Made by a program: the position numbers and the translations under genes. Positions 36,421 to 45,771 of a stretch of DNA of 64,000 nt are shown here, piece after piece. Positions within the stretch are counted from its first letter, which is position 1. Each line of letters opens with the position of its first letter. A model generated the notes under the pieces. It did not search any database, had not been told where the DNA came from, and was given only the letters and a program-made list of their open reading frames with translations. The stretch comes from Janthinobacterium sp. 344 (GTDB lineage: Bacteria > Pseudomonadota > Gammaproteobacteria > Burkholderiales > Burkholderiaceae_D), in assembly GCF_900112025.1 (NCBI RefSeq), contig NZ_FOKL01000001.1, forward strand, positions 921,084 through 985,083, in the 5' to 3' direction.

Positions 36421-37691
36421 TCTTCCAGGAACATCTGCTGCAGGTCGTTCAGGAAGCACAGGCCCAGTTCCGTCGGCCGGATGAGCTGGTGGTCGCGGTA
36501 CAACAGGCCTTTCGCCTCGGCCGCATTGAGCGGCTGCTCGATGGCGTTGATGGCCAGGCCCGTGCGCTCGGTGAACAGGTTCGGCGAAAAACCCTGCGTC
36601 AGGCGCAGGGTATTGAGCATGAATTCAAAGCCCATTTCCTCGCGTGCCAGCTCGCGCTCTTCCTGTACCGGATTGCCGGCGCCAACGGCGTCCATGTAGG
36701 CCTTCGGCTGCTTGTAGCGGGCCTGGCGCAGCACGCGGTGCGGGAACGAGATTTTACTGTGCGCGCCCGCGCCGATGCCGATATAGTCGCCGAATTCCCA
36801 GTAGTTGCGGTTATGCCTGGCCTGGCGGCCCGGCTGCGCATAGGCCGACACTTCATAGCGGCCATAGCCCGCCTGCGCGGCGCGCGCGGCCACCATGTCG
36901 GCGATGTCGGCGCTCTCGTCGTCATCGGGCAGCACCGGCGGATACTTGGCGAACAGGGTGTTCGGTTCCATGGTCAGGTGGTACAGCGACAGGTGCGGCG
37001 GCGCGAACGCCAGCGCCGTGTCGAGGTCCTGCTGCGCCTCGGCCAAGGTCTGCGTGGGCAGCGCGTACATCAGGTCGAGGTTGAAATTGTCGAAATGCGC
37101 ATGCGCGATGTCCACCGCGCGGCGCGCCTCGTCGTCGTCGTGGATGCGCCCCAGCGCCTGCAGATGGCGGCCATTGAAACTCTGGATGCCGATCGACAGG
37201 CGGTTGATGCCGCTGGCCCGGTAGGACTTGAACTTGTCCGTTTCAAACGTGCCCGGATTGGCTTCCATGGTGATTTCGCAGTCGGGCTCCAGTGGCAGCA
37301 GGGTGCGCACGTCCGACATCAGCCGGTCCAGTCCCGCCGCCGACATCAGGCTGGGCGTGCCGCCACCGATGAAGATGGTGTGGATCTTGCGGCCCCAGAT
37401 CAATGGCAGCGCCATTTCCAGGTCCAGCCGCAGGGCCGCCAGGTAGTCGTCTTCCGGGAAGCTGCCGCGCACCTCGTGCGAATTGAAATCGCAATACGGG
37501 CATTTTTTCACGCACCACGGGAAGTGGATGTACAGCGACAGCGGCGGCAGGGCCGTCAGGTTCAGCGCGCCCGGCTGCAGGTATTTCAGGGCCGCGCCGG
37601 CGGCGCCGGAAATGCCCTCCTGCGGCACCGGCGCGGCTCCCGCCTTGGCGCCAGGCCTGGCAACGGCACCCACCAGTTTGATCGGGATCAT
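36417..37691 (-). CDS. hemW: HemW-type radical SAM heme chaperone
   Basis: 424 residues. After a roughly 50-residue leader comes LSLYIHFPWCVKKCPYCDF, the CxxxCxxC Fe-S motif with the extra residue pattern of HemW/HemN relatives, then FIGGGTPSLM, EITMEANPGTF and NRLSIGIQSFN. It was long annotated as oxygen-independent coproporphyrinogen oxidase; HemW proteins bind and transfer heme. The start overlaps the rdgB stop (ATGA), so they are coupled. The long leader before the catalytic core is a little unusual. Confidence 0.92.
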   Translation of the reverse strand: MIPIKLVGAVARPGAKAGAAPVPQEGISGAAGAALKYLQPGALNLTALPPLSLYIHFPWCVKKCPYCDFNSHEVRGSFPEDDYLAALRLDLEMALPLIWGRKIHTIFIGGGTPSLMSAAGLDRLMSDVRTLLPLEPDCEITMEANPGTFETDKFKSYRASGINRLSIGIQSFNGRHLQALGRIHDDDEARRAVDIAHAHFDNFNLDLMYALPTQTLAEAQQDLDTALAFAPPHLSLYHLTMEPNTLFAKYPPVLPDDDESADIADMVAARAAQAGYGRYEVSAYAQPGRQARHNRNYWEFGDYIGIGAGAHSKISFPHRVLRQARYKQPKAYMDAVGAGNPVQEERELAREEMGFEFMLNTLRLTQGFSPNLFTERTGLAINAIEQPLNAAEAKGLLYRDHQLIRPTELGLCFLNDLQQMFLED

Positions 37692-38272
37692 CGCAGCTTT
37701 TCCACCAGCGCGCGCAGGGCCTGGCCGCGGTGCGACAGCGCGTTCTTTTCATCGGACGTCAGTTCGGCGGCGCATTTGCCCAGCGCGGGAAGGTAGAAAT
37801 GCGGATCGTAGCCGAAGCCGCCCTGGCCGCGCGGCGCGGCAATCATCTCGCCGTTCCAGCGGCCATCGGCGATCACCGGCTGCGGATCGTCCGCATGGCG
37901 CACGTACACCAGCACGCAATAGTAGTACGCGGACTTGTCGGCATGCGCTTCCAGGTCGGCGATCAGCTTGGCGCTGTTGGCGGCGTCCGATTTCGGCTCG
38001 CCCGCATAGCGGGCCGAATACACGCCCGGCGCGCCGCCGAGCGCATTGACGCAGACGCCGGAATCGTCGGCCAGCGCCGGCAAGCCCGTCAGGCGCGACG
38101 CGTGGCGGGCCTTTTGCAGCGCGTTTTCAACGAAGGTGTGGAAGGGCTCGTCGCTTTCGGGTACGTCGTACTCGCCCTGGGCGTGCACGGAAAAACCGAT
38201 GGTCGAGAGCAGCTCGTTGAATTCCTTGAGCTTGCCGGCGTTGTTGGAGGCGAGGATGAGGCGTTGGGTCAT
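37688..38272 (-). CDS. rdgB: XTP/dITP pyrophosphatase (RdgB/HAM1)
   Basis: 194 residues. LILASNNAGKLKEFNELL is the substrate-binding N-terminus (SxNxxK), LADDSGVCVNALGGAPGVYSA holds the metal-binding Asp, and GGFGYDPHFYLPALGK plus ALSHRGQAL complete the family pattern. It removes non-canonical purine triphosphates. Middle gene of rph-rdgB-hemW on the minus strand. Confidence 0.96.
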   Translation of the reverse strand: MTQRLILASNNAGKLKEFNELLSTIGFSVHAQGEYDVPESDEPFHTFVENALQKARHASRLTGLPALADDSGVCVNALGGAPGVYSARYAGEPKSDAANSAKLIADLEAHADKSAYYYCVLVYVRHADDPQPVIADGRWNGEMIAAPRGQGGFGYDPHFYLPALGKCAAELTSDEKNALSHRGQALRALVEKLR

Positions 38273-38410
38273 GTCAGTAGTCCGGTTGAAGTGCCGACAT
38301 TGTAAACCTTTTGCGCTCCCCTCACCGTGGCCCGCTGCCGCGCCCGACGGCGGCGGATGTGGGCTTTTTGCCCGGCGCGGCGGGCGGCGATGTGTAAATC
38401 TATGTAAAGA

Positions 38411-39139
38411 TCAGATCCCCAATGCCTGCTTCTGCATGGCGATCAGATCGGCGATGCCGCCTTGCGCCAGATCCAGCAGGCGGTTCATGCCGGCGCGGTC
38501 GAACGCGGCGCCTTCGGCCGTGCCCTGCACTTCGATGAAGTGGCCCGCTTCCGTCATCACCACGTTCATGTCCGTGTCGCAGCCCGAGTCTTCCACGTAG
38601 TCGAGGTCCAGCACCGGCATGCCCTGGTAGACGCCCACCGAGATGGCGGCGACGAAGCTTTTTACGGGGATGGCCGTGATCGCGCCGCGCGCCTGCAACT
38701 GGGAAAACGCGTCATACGCGGCCACCATGGCGCCCGTGATCGAGGCCGTGCGCGTGCCGCCGTCGGCCTGGATCACGTCGCAGTCGAGGTGCAGGGTGCG
38801 CTCGCCAAAGGCTTGCAGATCAAAGGCGGCGCGCAGCGAGCGGCCGATCAGGCGCTGGATTTCCTGCGTGCGGCCGGACTGCTTGCCGCGCGCCGCTTCG
38901 CGGTCCATGCGCGTGTGCGTCGAGCGGGGCAGCATGCCGTACTCGGCCGTCAGCCAGCCTTGTCCCTTGCCCTTCAGGAAACCCGGCACCTTGTCTTCGA
39001 TGCTGGCGGTACAGATGACCTTGGTGTCGCCGCACTCGATCAGCACCGAGCCTTCGGCATGCTTGGTGTACTGGCGGGTGATGCGGATGGCGCGCAGCGC
39101 GTCGACGGCGCGGCCGCTCGGGCGGGATTCAAATGTCAT
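38411..39139 (-). CDS. rph: Ribonuclease PH
   Basis: 242 residues from the ATG six bases after AGGA; the longer upstream frame covers the promoter region. [41 protein letters not shown] and [21 protein letters not shown] are hallmark RNase PH segments (phosphate-site Arg and catalytic Asp). It trims tRNA 3' ends by phosphorolysis. About 138 bases separate it from rdgB. Divergent from yicC. Confidence 0.97.
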   Translation of the reverse strand: MTFESRPSGRAVDALRAIRITRQYTKHAEGSVLIECGDTKVICTASIEDKVPGFLKGKGQGWLTAEYGMLPRSTHTRMDREAARGKQSGRTQEIQRLIGRSLRAAFDLQAFGERTLHLDCDVIQADGGTRTASITGAMVAAYDAFSQLQARGAITAIPVKSFVAAISVGVYQGMPVLDLDYVEDSGCDTDMNVVMTEAGHFIEVQGTAEGAAFDRAGMNRLLDLAQGGIADLIAMQKQALGI

Positions 39140-39437
39140 GGGAGGTCCTGTGTGAGTGGGGGTTGCGGCAGCGATTTTACCACCGCGCCCGCGCACATTT
39201 ACAGCCATGCAACAGCGCCGCGCCACCACGGCCCGCGGCGGGGGCGCTGCACACATGATCCCTACAATCCTGCCCCGCCATACACAATTTTCTTTACAAT
39301 GCCGTAAAACGCACACTATTCAGCAATTTTCAGGCCACCGGACGATCCGGCACTGTTTGACGGCGCGGGCGGGTATTGCCTGCGCTGGCTGATTAAGTGT
39401 ATAAGTGACTGTATACAAGATCAAATCGGGGAATCCT

Positions 39438-40343
39438 TTGAGCATTTCAAGCATGACAGGCTACGCGGTTGCCACCAGCGAAGGTGCTGCAGGCACACTG
39501 ACAATTGAAATCAAGAGCGTCAATTCGCGCTTTCTCGACCTGCAATTCCGTATCAACGACGATTTGCGGGCGCTGGAGCCTGACTTGCGCGCCGCCGTCA
39601 TGTCCGCCATCACGCGCGGCAAGGTGGAGGTACGCCTGAGCTTTGGCCGCAAGGCCGCGACCGCCGGCACGCAGGCGCTGAACCTGCCCCTGCTGACCGA
39701 ACTGGCGCGCCTGCAAAATGAAGTCGGCCAGCATTTCGTCTCCGCCCCCGTCATGACGGTGGCGGAACTGCTGCGCTGGCCTGGCGTCATCGAAGAAGCG
39801 CAAGTGGGGCAGGAATCCCTGCAGGCGGACGTGGGCGCGCTGACCCGCCGCACCGTCGCCGCCTTCGTCGACAGCCGCAAACGCGAAGGCGCGGCGCTCG
39901 AAGCCGTGCTGGTTTCGCGCATCGAAGCGATGGAAGCCATCGTCAAGCGCATCACGCCACTGATTCCGCAAGTGGTGGCGGCCTTCCAGCAAAAAGCCAT
40001 CGAACGCATGCAGGACGCGCTGGGCCTGGCCAGCCAGGGCTCGAATTCGGCCCTGTCGCGCCAGGACGCCATGGAGCGCATCCGCCAGGAAGTCATCCTG
40101 TACGGCATCCGCATCGACGTCTCGGAAGAGCTGGCGCGCCTGTCGGCCCACCTGGGCGAGACGCGCCACATCCTCACCAAGGGCGGCCAAGTGGGCAAGC
40201 GCCTGGACTTCATGATGCAGGAACTCAACCGCGAAGCGAACACCCTGGGCGCCAAGGCCTCCGTCAAGGAACTGGCCGACGCCTCGATGGATCTGAAGCT
40301 GCTGATCGAGCAGATGCGCGAACAAGTGCAGAACCTGGAGTAA
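39438..40343 (+). CDS. yicC: YicC-family endoribonuclease
   Basis: 301 residues if started at the TTG five bases after GGGGA, giving MSISSMTGYAVATSE, the usual family N-terminus (SMTGF/Y). A GTG 33 bases upstream is an alternative. EIKSVNSRFLDLQFR, the long central helix region and the C-terminal DUF1732 part (FMMQELNREANTLGAKA) are intact. YicC proteins cleave small RNAs. It opens yicC-gmk-rpoZ-spoT. Confidence 0.93.
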   Translation: MSISSMTGYAVATSEGAAGTLTIEIKSVNSRFLDLQFRINDDLRALEPDLRAAVMSAITRGKVEVRLSFGRKAATAGTQALNLPLLTELARLQNEVGQHFVSAPVMTVAELLRWPGVIEEAQVGQESLQADVGALTRRTVAAFVDSRKREGAALEAVLVSRIEAMEAIVKRITPLIPQVVAAFQQKAIERMQDALGLASQGSNSALSRQDAMERIRQEVILYGIRIDVSEELARLSAHLGETRHILTKGGQVGKRLDFMMQELNREANTLGAKASVKELADASMDLKLLIEQMREQVQNLE

Positions 40344-40463
40344 TGCCCCGGCCATGCCGGCCTCTTTGGGACTGGCCCACCGCCTTGCCTCTTGGTAAAA
40401 TACCGGATTGGGCGCCGCCTGCGCGAGCATCGGCGCCAACAACACGATTATTGAAAGATCCGC

Positions 40464-41102
40464 ATGAGCCACCCTACCGCCTTCTCCGGCAGCCTGTTCG
40501 TGGTTGCCGCGCCTTCGGGCGCCGGCAAATCGACACTGGTCAATGCATTGCTGGCGCAAGAGCCCGGCATCAAGCTGTCGATCTCGACCACCACGCGCGC
40601 GCCGCGTCCCGGTGAACAGCACGGCCGCGAGTACTACTTCACGACGGCGGAAGACTTTGTCGCGCGCGCCGAGCAGGGCGAATTCCTGGAATGGGCGGAA
40701 GTGCACGGCAATTACTACGGCACCTCGCGCATCATGGTGGAACAGCAGATGGCCGCCGGCACCGATATCCTGCTGGAAATCGACTGGCAGGGCGCGCGCC
40801 AGGTGCGCAAGCAATTCCCCCGCGCGGCCGGCATTTTCATCCTGCCGCCGTCGATCGATGCGCTGGAAGAGCGCCTGAACAAGCGCGGCCAGGACGAGCC
40901 GCACGTGATCACGCGCCGCCTGCTGGCGGCCGGCGGCGAAATCGCACACGCTCCCGAGTTCGAGTATGTTATTATCAATGAAGAGTTTACGGTCGCTTTG
41001 TCCGAACTGAGCGCGATCGTGAGAGCGGCCCGTTGCCGGTTTGCGCAACAAGCGGCCCGCAACGCATCGCTATTCGCCCAGCTGGGCCTGCACGCGGAAT
41101 AA
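40464..41102 (+). CDS. gmk: Guanylate kinase
   Basis: 212 residues. P-loop [21 protein letters not shown]-binding [19 protein letters not shown], and the lid region ([17 protein letters not shown]). It phosphorylates GMP to GDP. Followed by rpoZ after about 50 bases, the conserved gmk-rpoZ-spoT order of Proteobacteria. Confidence 0.97.
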   Translation: MSHPTAFSGSLFVVAAPSGAGKSTLVNALLAQEPGIKLSISTTTRAPRPGEQHGREYYFTTAEDFVARAEQGEFLEWAEVHGNYYGTSRIMVEQQMAAGTDILLEIDWQGARQVRKQFPRAAGIFILPPSIDALEERLNKRGQDEPHVITRRLLAAGGEIAHAPEFEYVIINEEFTVALSELSAIVRAARCRFAQQAARNASLFAQLGLHAE

Positions 41103-41155
41103 TCGCTTCTGCACGCCAGTTCACACAGCACCACGCACAAATTTTAGGAGTTACC

Positions 41156-41359
41156 ATGGCCCGTATCACAATCGAAGATTGCCTGAAGCAGATCCCTAAC
41201 CGTTTCCAGCTGACCCTGGCTGCAACCTACCGCGCACGCCAGTTGTTGCAAGGCCACACCCCCAAGGTGGAAGCCAAGGACAAGCCTACCGTTGTCGCAC
41301 TGCGCGAAATCGCTGCCGGTAAAGTCGGCATCGAAATGCTGAAAAAGGTCCCGATGTAA
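41156..41359 (+). CDS. rpoZ: RNA polymerase omega subunit
   Basis: 67 residues, the usual betaproteobacterial size, starting [19 protein letters not shown] and containing [10 protein letters not shown] and [20 protein letters not shown] lies before the ATG. It supports RNA polymerase assembly and, with DksA, the ppGpp site. Confidence 0.97.
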   Translation: MARITIEDCLKQIPNRFQLTLAATYRARQLLQGHTPKVEAKDKPTVVALREIAAGKVGIEMLKKVPM

Positions 41360-41441
41360 GTGGGAACCCGCGTGCCGGAACAGTGCTGACCCCTGGTTCT
41401 ACCGTATCCATTATTCACACTGTGAAGCAACGCGACGTTTT

Positions 41442-43724
41442 ATGAGTCTGACCCCAGCCGACACGACTTCCGCAGCACTGCAGCCCCTGGCCTCGCGCCA
41501 GGCGGCAAAATCGCAGGGCGCTTCCGCGCCCGGCGCCGGCACGTCCGGCAACAACACCCCCGCGGCACCGCCAGCGCCCGCCTTGGGCGTGGCCTCCGTC
41601 AGCCACCTGGCCGACAAGCTGGCCGAATACCTGTCTCCCGCCGACCTGAAAAAAGTCAAGGAAGCCTACCGCTTCTCCGACGAAATGCACCTGGGCCAGA
41701 TGCGCCGCTCGGGCGAGCCGTATATCTCGCACCCGATCGCCGTCGCCGAAATCTGCGCCGACTGGAAACTCGACGCGCAAGCCATCATGGCCGCCCTGCT
41801 GCATGACGTGATGGAAGACCAGGACGTCAAGAAGGAAGAATTGATCGAGCGCTTCGGCGCGCCCGTGGCGCACCTGGTCGACGGCCTGTCGAAGCTGGAA
41901 AAGATCGAATTCCAGAGCCAGATCGAAGCGCAGGCGGAAAACTTCCGCAAGATGCTGCTGGCCATGGCCTCCGACGTGCGCGTGATCCTCATCAAGCTGG
42001 CCGACCGCCTGCACAATATGCGCACGCTGGACTTCATGACGGCGGCCAAAAAGCGCCGCATCGCCAGCGAGACCATGGAAGTGTACGTGCCGATCGCGCA
42101 CCGTCTCGGCCTGAACAATATTTATCACGAGCTGCAGGACCTGTCGTTTTCGCACCTGTACCCGATGCGCTACCGCACCCTGGCGAAAGCCGTCAAGGCG
42201 GCGCGCGGCAACCGGCGCGAAGTGGTCAACAAGATCATGGAAGCGGTGAAAAGCACCCTGTCCATGGCCGAGCTCGACGCCGAAGTCACGGGCCGCGAAA
42301 AGACCCTGTACGACATCTATAAAAAGATGCGCAGCAAGCATTTGTCGTTCTCGCAAGTGCTGGACGTGTACGGTTTCCGCGTGGTGGTGGGCAGCTTTGC
42401 CGACTGCTACGTGACCCTGGGCACCCTGCACAGCCTGTACAAGCCGATGCCGGGCAAGTTCAAGGATTACATCGCGATCCGCAAGCTGAACGGCTACCAG
42501 TCGCTGCACACGACCGTCATCGGCCCGTATGGCACGCCGGTGGAATTCCAGATCCGCACGCAGGAAATGCACCGCACGGCCGAATCGGGCGTGGCGGCGC
42601 ACTGGCTGTACAAGAGCGGCGAGTCGAACCCGTCCGATTTGCAGCAGCGCACCCATGCGTGGCTGCAATCGCTGCTCGACATCCAGCAGCAGACGGGCGA
42701 TTCGGCCGAATTCCTCGAACACGTCAAGGTCGACCTGTTCCCCGATTCCGTCTACGTGTTTACGCCGAAATCGAAGATCATCGCCCTGCCGCGCGGCGCC
42801 ACGGCCATCGACTTCGCCTATTCGATCCACACGGGCATCGGCGACCAGACGGTGGCGGTGAAAATCAACAACGAAACCTCGCCGCTGCGCACCGAGCTGC
42901 ACAATGGCGACATCGTCGAGATCATCACCGATTCCTCGTCGCGCCCCAGCCCCACGTGGCTGTCGTTCGTGCGCACCGGCAAGGCCCGTTCGGCCATCCG
43001 CCACCATTTGCGCACGATCAACCTGCCCGAATCGATCGCCCTGGGCCAGCAATTGCTGTCGCAGGCGCTGCACACGCTGAACATCGACGCCGAGCTGCCC
43101 GCGCCATTGGTGGAACGCCTGCTCAACGAGTCGAGCGCCAATTCCATGGACGAGCTGTACGCGGACATCGGCATCGGCAAGCGCATGGCCACCCTGGTGG
43201 CGCGCCACATCTTCGGCCTGATCGGCGGCGAAGCGGCCAGCATGCCGGTGGAACACAATAGCGGCAGCGAGCTCGACCCTGTCACCATCTGCGGCAGCGA
43301 AGGCGTTTCGGTGCAACTGGCGCCGTGCTGTTTGCCGATTCCCGGCGACCAGATCATCGGCCAGCTGCGCCGCGACCAGGGGCTGCTCGTGCACACGAGC
43401 GACTGCTCGCAAGCCAAGCGCCAGCGCGCCAAGGAACCGGACCGCTGGATCGCCGTGCGCTGGGGAACCGAACTGAACCGCCGCTTCGATTGCCGCATCA
43501 AGGTCCTCATCAACAGCGAGCGGGGCATCCTCGCCCGCGTGGCCGCCGAAATCGGCGAATCGGACGCCAACATCATCTATGTCGGCATGGATGAAGACAA
43601 GGACAACGTGCTCGACCAGCTGCGCTTCACCGTGCAGGTCAAGGACCGCGTCCACCTGGCCGCCCTGCTGCGCAACGTGCGCCGCGTCGCCGGCGTCAAC
43701 CGCATCCTGCGCGAACGTAATTAA
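41442..43724 (+). CDS. spoT: Bifunctional (p)ppGpp synthetase/hydrolase SpoT
   Basis: 760 residues. Hydrolase HD domain (GEPYISHPIAVAEICADW, AALLHDVMEDQ, LADRLHNMRTLDFM), synthetase domain (DVYGFRVVVGSFADCYVTLG, KDYIAIRKLNGYQSLHTTVI), TGS domain (VDLFPDSVYVFTPKSKI) and a C-terminal ACT domain (CRIKVLINSERGILARVA). The intact HD motif means it can degrade as well as make alarmone. An N-terminal Ala-rich stretch of about 45 residues precedes the catalytic part. A REP palindrome follows its stop by 17 bases and may aid termination. Confidence 0.97.
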   Translation: MSLTPADTTSAALQPLASRQAAKSQGASAPGAGTSGNNTPAAPPAPALGVASVSHLADKLAEYLSPADLKKVKEAYRFSDEMHLGQMRRSGEPYISHPIAVAEICADWKLDAQAIMAALLHDVMEDQDVKKEELIERFGAPVAHLVDGLSKLEKIEFQSQIEAQAENFRKMLLAMASDVRVILIKLADRLHNMRTLDFMTAAKKRRIASETMEVYVPIAHRLGLNNIYHELQDLSFSHLYPMRYRTLAKAVKAARGNRREVVNKIMEAVKSTLSMAELDAEVTGREKTLYDIYKKMRSKHLSFSQVLDVYGFRVVVGSFADCYVTLGTLHSLYKPMPGKFKDYIAIRKLNGYQSLHTTVIGPYGTPVEFQIRTQEMHRTAESGVAAHWLYKSGESNPSDLQQRTHAWLQSLLDIQQQTGDSAEFLEHVKVDLFPDSVYVFTPKSKIIALPRGATAIDFAYSIHTGIGDQTVAVKINNETSPLRTELHNGDIVEIITDSSSRPSPTWLSFVRTGKARSAIRHHLRTINLPESIALGQQLLSQALHTLNIDAELPAPLVERLLNESSANSMDELYADIGIGKRMATLVARHIFGLIGGEAASMPVEHNSGSELDPVTICGSEGVSVQLAPCCLPIPGDQIIGQLRRDQGLLVHTSDCSQAKRQRAKEPDRWIAVRWGTELNRRFDCRIKVLINSERGILARVAAEIGESDANIIYVGMDEDKDNVLDQLRFTVQVKDRVHLAALLRNVRRVAGVNRILRERN

Positions 43725-43740
43725 AATTGTTGGCAAAGGG

Positions 43741-43771
43741 CTGGGGTCAGACCCGCCGGGTCTGACCCCAG
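43741..43771. repeat. REP-like palindrome, copy 4, beside the RAYT gene
   Basis: CTGGGGTCAGACCC-GCC-GGGTCTGACCCCAG is a perfect 14-bp inverted repeat, then TTTTCC, so it may also terminate spoT. It is 15 bases beyond the 3' end of the RAYT gene. Confidence 0.88.
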
Positions 43772-43785
43772 TTTTCCGCTGCGGG

Positions 43786-44430
43786 CTACCGGCTCAGTTC
43801 CGCAACGCGTCGCAAAAACGCCTGATCACCCACCGCAAATTCAGCATTGACTGCTTCTCGCAGTTGTCCGATGCAACGCTCGCCTAATTCATCCTGAAAT
43901 AACGATTGGTATGTCGCTTGCCGCTCAAGCACATCACATCCAAGTTGCATATAAAAAGAATGCGGAGACAGCAGATCATCATGCACGCCCTGCGCATTGC
44001 TTCGATAACTGGACCAGCAATATTGACCAGGCAATGCCACGATACCGGCCCTGACAGGGTTAAGTTCGATATAGCGCTGGCAAATCAATAAATAACGCTC
44101 GCCCTGCACCAGGCAAGATTTATAGCGGCCTTCCCACAAACCGCCGGTGCGACCATAGCGCCAGTTGAAATACTGCACATAACGCTGGTTCAGCATTTTC
44201 ATCAGCGACGACAGGGACGTTGTGCTTTGCGTGGAAAGCAATAGATGCACATGATTATTCATCAGCACATACGCATGCAGATGGCATGGCGCAAGCTCCA
44301 AACAATTACGCAGATAGTCAAGATAGCGCTGTTTATCCTGCCCATCAAGAAAGCATGCTTGGCGATTCACTCCACGCTGCACCACATGTAGCGGTACGCC
44401 GGGCAAGACGAGCCGAAGGCGACGGGGCAT
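43786..44430 (-). CDS. REP-associated tyrosine transposase (RAYT, Y1_Tnp)
   Basis: 214 residues. The Y1 transposase fold is visible: LVLPGVPLHVVQRGVNRQAC near the N-terminus, the HUH motif in LMNNHVHLLLS, and the likely catalytic Tyr in CQRYIELNPVRAGIV, preceded by GGLWEGRYKSCLV. RAYTs are single-copy domesticated IS200/IS605 relatives that cut and may mobilise REP hairpins. Spacing to copy 4 and four more copies of the same palindrome in the window support a linked pair. The frame is intact with no sign of decay. Confidence 0.9.
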   Translation of the reverse strand: MPRRLRLVLPGVPLHVVQRGVNRQACFLDGQDKQRYLDYLRNCLELAPCHLHAYVLMNNHVHLLLSTQSTTSLSSLMKMLNQRYVQYFNWRYGRTGGLWEGRYKSCLVQGERYLLICQRYIELNPVRAGIVALPGQYCWSSYRSNAQGVHDDLLSPHSFYMQLGCDVLERQATYQSLFQDELGERCIGQLREAVNAEFAVGDQAFLRRVAELSR

Positions 44431-44500
44431 GACAACTCCTGATACCCACTGAATGATCAGTGTGCCAGCGCGCGCCTCTGGCGCTCTGCGTCAGCGCAAA

Positions 44501-45067
44501 CTACGCCTCGCCCGGCGCCGGATACGTCACCTCCAGCAACTCCAGCTCCTGCGCGCCCTGGGGCGTGTTGAGGGTCACGAGGTCGCCTTCGCGCGCCTTG
44601 GTGATGGTGCGGGCCATGGGCGAGATCCAGCTGATCTTGCCGTTCAGCGGGTCGAACTCGTCGATGCCGACGATGGTGATGGTGTGGGTGTTGCCGTCCT
44701 CGGTGCGGTACGTTACGGTCGCGCCGAAGAACACCTGGTCGTTGCCGTGGTGGACGCTGGGGTCGACGATGGCGGCCAGGTCCATGCGTTTGGTGAGGAA
44801 GCGGATGCGGCGGTCGATTTCGCGCAGGCGCCGCTTGCCGTAGATATAGTCGCCATTTTCCGAGCGGTCGCCGTTCGACGCCGCCCAGTGGACGATGCGT
44901 ACCACTTCAGGACGGTCCACGTCGATCAGCTGCAGCAGTTCGTCCTTGATGCGCTGGTAGCCGGCGGGCGTGATGTAGTTCTTGGCGCCGGCGGGGATGG
45001 CCAGCGCCAGGGCGGCCGCTTCCTCGTCGTCGTCGTGGTCGGTTTCTTTTACAAAGGCTTTATTCAT
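44501..45067 (-). CDS. greB: Transcription elongation factor GreB
   Basis: 188 residues from the ATG after AATAGGCAG. The coiled-coil N-domain (YITPAGYQRIKDELLQLI, ASNGDRSENGDYIYGKRRL with the acidic tip) and C-terminal FKBP-like domain (VFFGATVTYRTEDGNTH, GKISWISPMARTI) identify GreB. It rescues backtracked RNA polymerase. An acidic extension (DHDDDEEAAA) precedes the core. Confidence 0.94.
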   Translation of the reverse strand: MNKAFVKETDHDDDEEAAALALAIPAGAKNYITPAGYQRIKDELLQLIDVDRPEVVRIVHWAASNGDRSENGDYIYGKRRLREIDRRIRFLTKRMDLAAIVDPSVHHGNDQVFFGATVTYRTEDGNTHTITIVGIDEFDPLNGKISWISPMARTITKAREGDLVTLNTPQGAQELELLEVTYPAPGEA

Positions 45068-45183
45068 CTGCCTATTGTAGCCCCGCCGGGCGGCGGCCGG
45101 CACACCGCAAGCGGGGGCAAGCGGGCTTTTTTGACGTATCATCGGGGCAAGGGCGGCCATCCCGAGCCGTCGCACGGAGACGG

Positions 45184-45771
45184 ATGAAAAAATTCTACCG
45201 ATTCAGGCGCTGGCTGTTCGCGCCGCTGGTCTACCTGGCCGCCGTTTTCCTGCTGATCGAGGAATGGCTGTGGGCGACCGGCGCGCGCATCATGCAGGTG
45301 GTGGCGCAGTTTCCGCCGCTGCACGCGCTCGAAGCGTGGATCAGGCGTTTGCCGCCGTACTGGGCGCTGGCCATTTTCGTGCTGCCGGCCGTGCTGCTAT
45401 TTCCCGTCAAGCTGCTGGCCTTGCTGGCGATCGCGCGCGGCCATGCGTTTTCCGGCATCGGCGTGATCGTCATCGCCAAGCTGGGCGGTGCCGCCGCCGT
45501 CGCGCGCCTGTATGCGCTGACCCGCCCTACCTTGCTGACCTTGCCGTGGTTTGCGCACTGGCACGGCCGGTTCATGGAAACCAAGGACCGCTGGATTGCC
45601 CGCCTGCGCGCCACGCGCCCATGGCGCAGGGTCAGCCGCTTGTCGGCCGCGCTGGGCCGCGCCCGCCGCGCCTGGTGGCAACGCTTGCGCAAGGGCACGC
45701 CCGGCCGTCATAATTCCCGTCCGGCACGGGTGCTGCGCCGTTTCGCCGCCTTCTGGCGCGCCCGCCGCTGA
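45184..45771 (+). CDS. Conserved-looking membrane protein, unknown function
   Basis: 195 residues. Hydrophobic segments at about 11-31 (LFAPLVYLAAVFLLIEEWLW) and 58-90 (WALAIFVLPAVLLFPVKLLA), possibly a third around 92-112. The C-terminal 75 residues are strongly basic (many Arg, e.g. LSAALGRARRAWWQRLRKG). No family recognised. GGAGA precedes the ATG. Its stop overlaps the next kinase start (TGATG), implying co-translation. Confidence 0.7.
   Translation: MKKFYRFRRWLFAPLVYLAAVFLLIEEWLWATGARIMQVVAQFPPLHALEAWIRRLPPYWALAIFVLPAVLLFPVKLLALLAIARGHAFSGIGVIVIAKLGGAAAVARLYALTRPTLLTLPWFAHWHGRFMETKDRWIARLRATRPWRRVSRLSAALGRARRAWWQRLRKGTPGRHNSRPARVLRRFAAFWRARR

Noticed and set aside
41415-43736. A 773-codon minus-strand open frame opposite spoT
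   Set aside because: Shadow of spoT, which has all HD, synthetase, TGS and ACT motifs.
43786-44430. RAYT gene as an active IS200/IS605 insertion sequence
   Set aside because: No tnpB, no flanking left/right IS ends or second copy in the window; REP association fits better.
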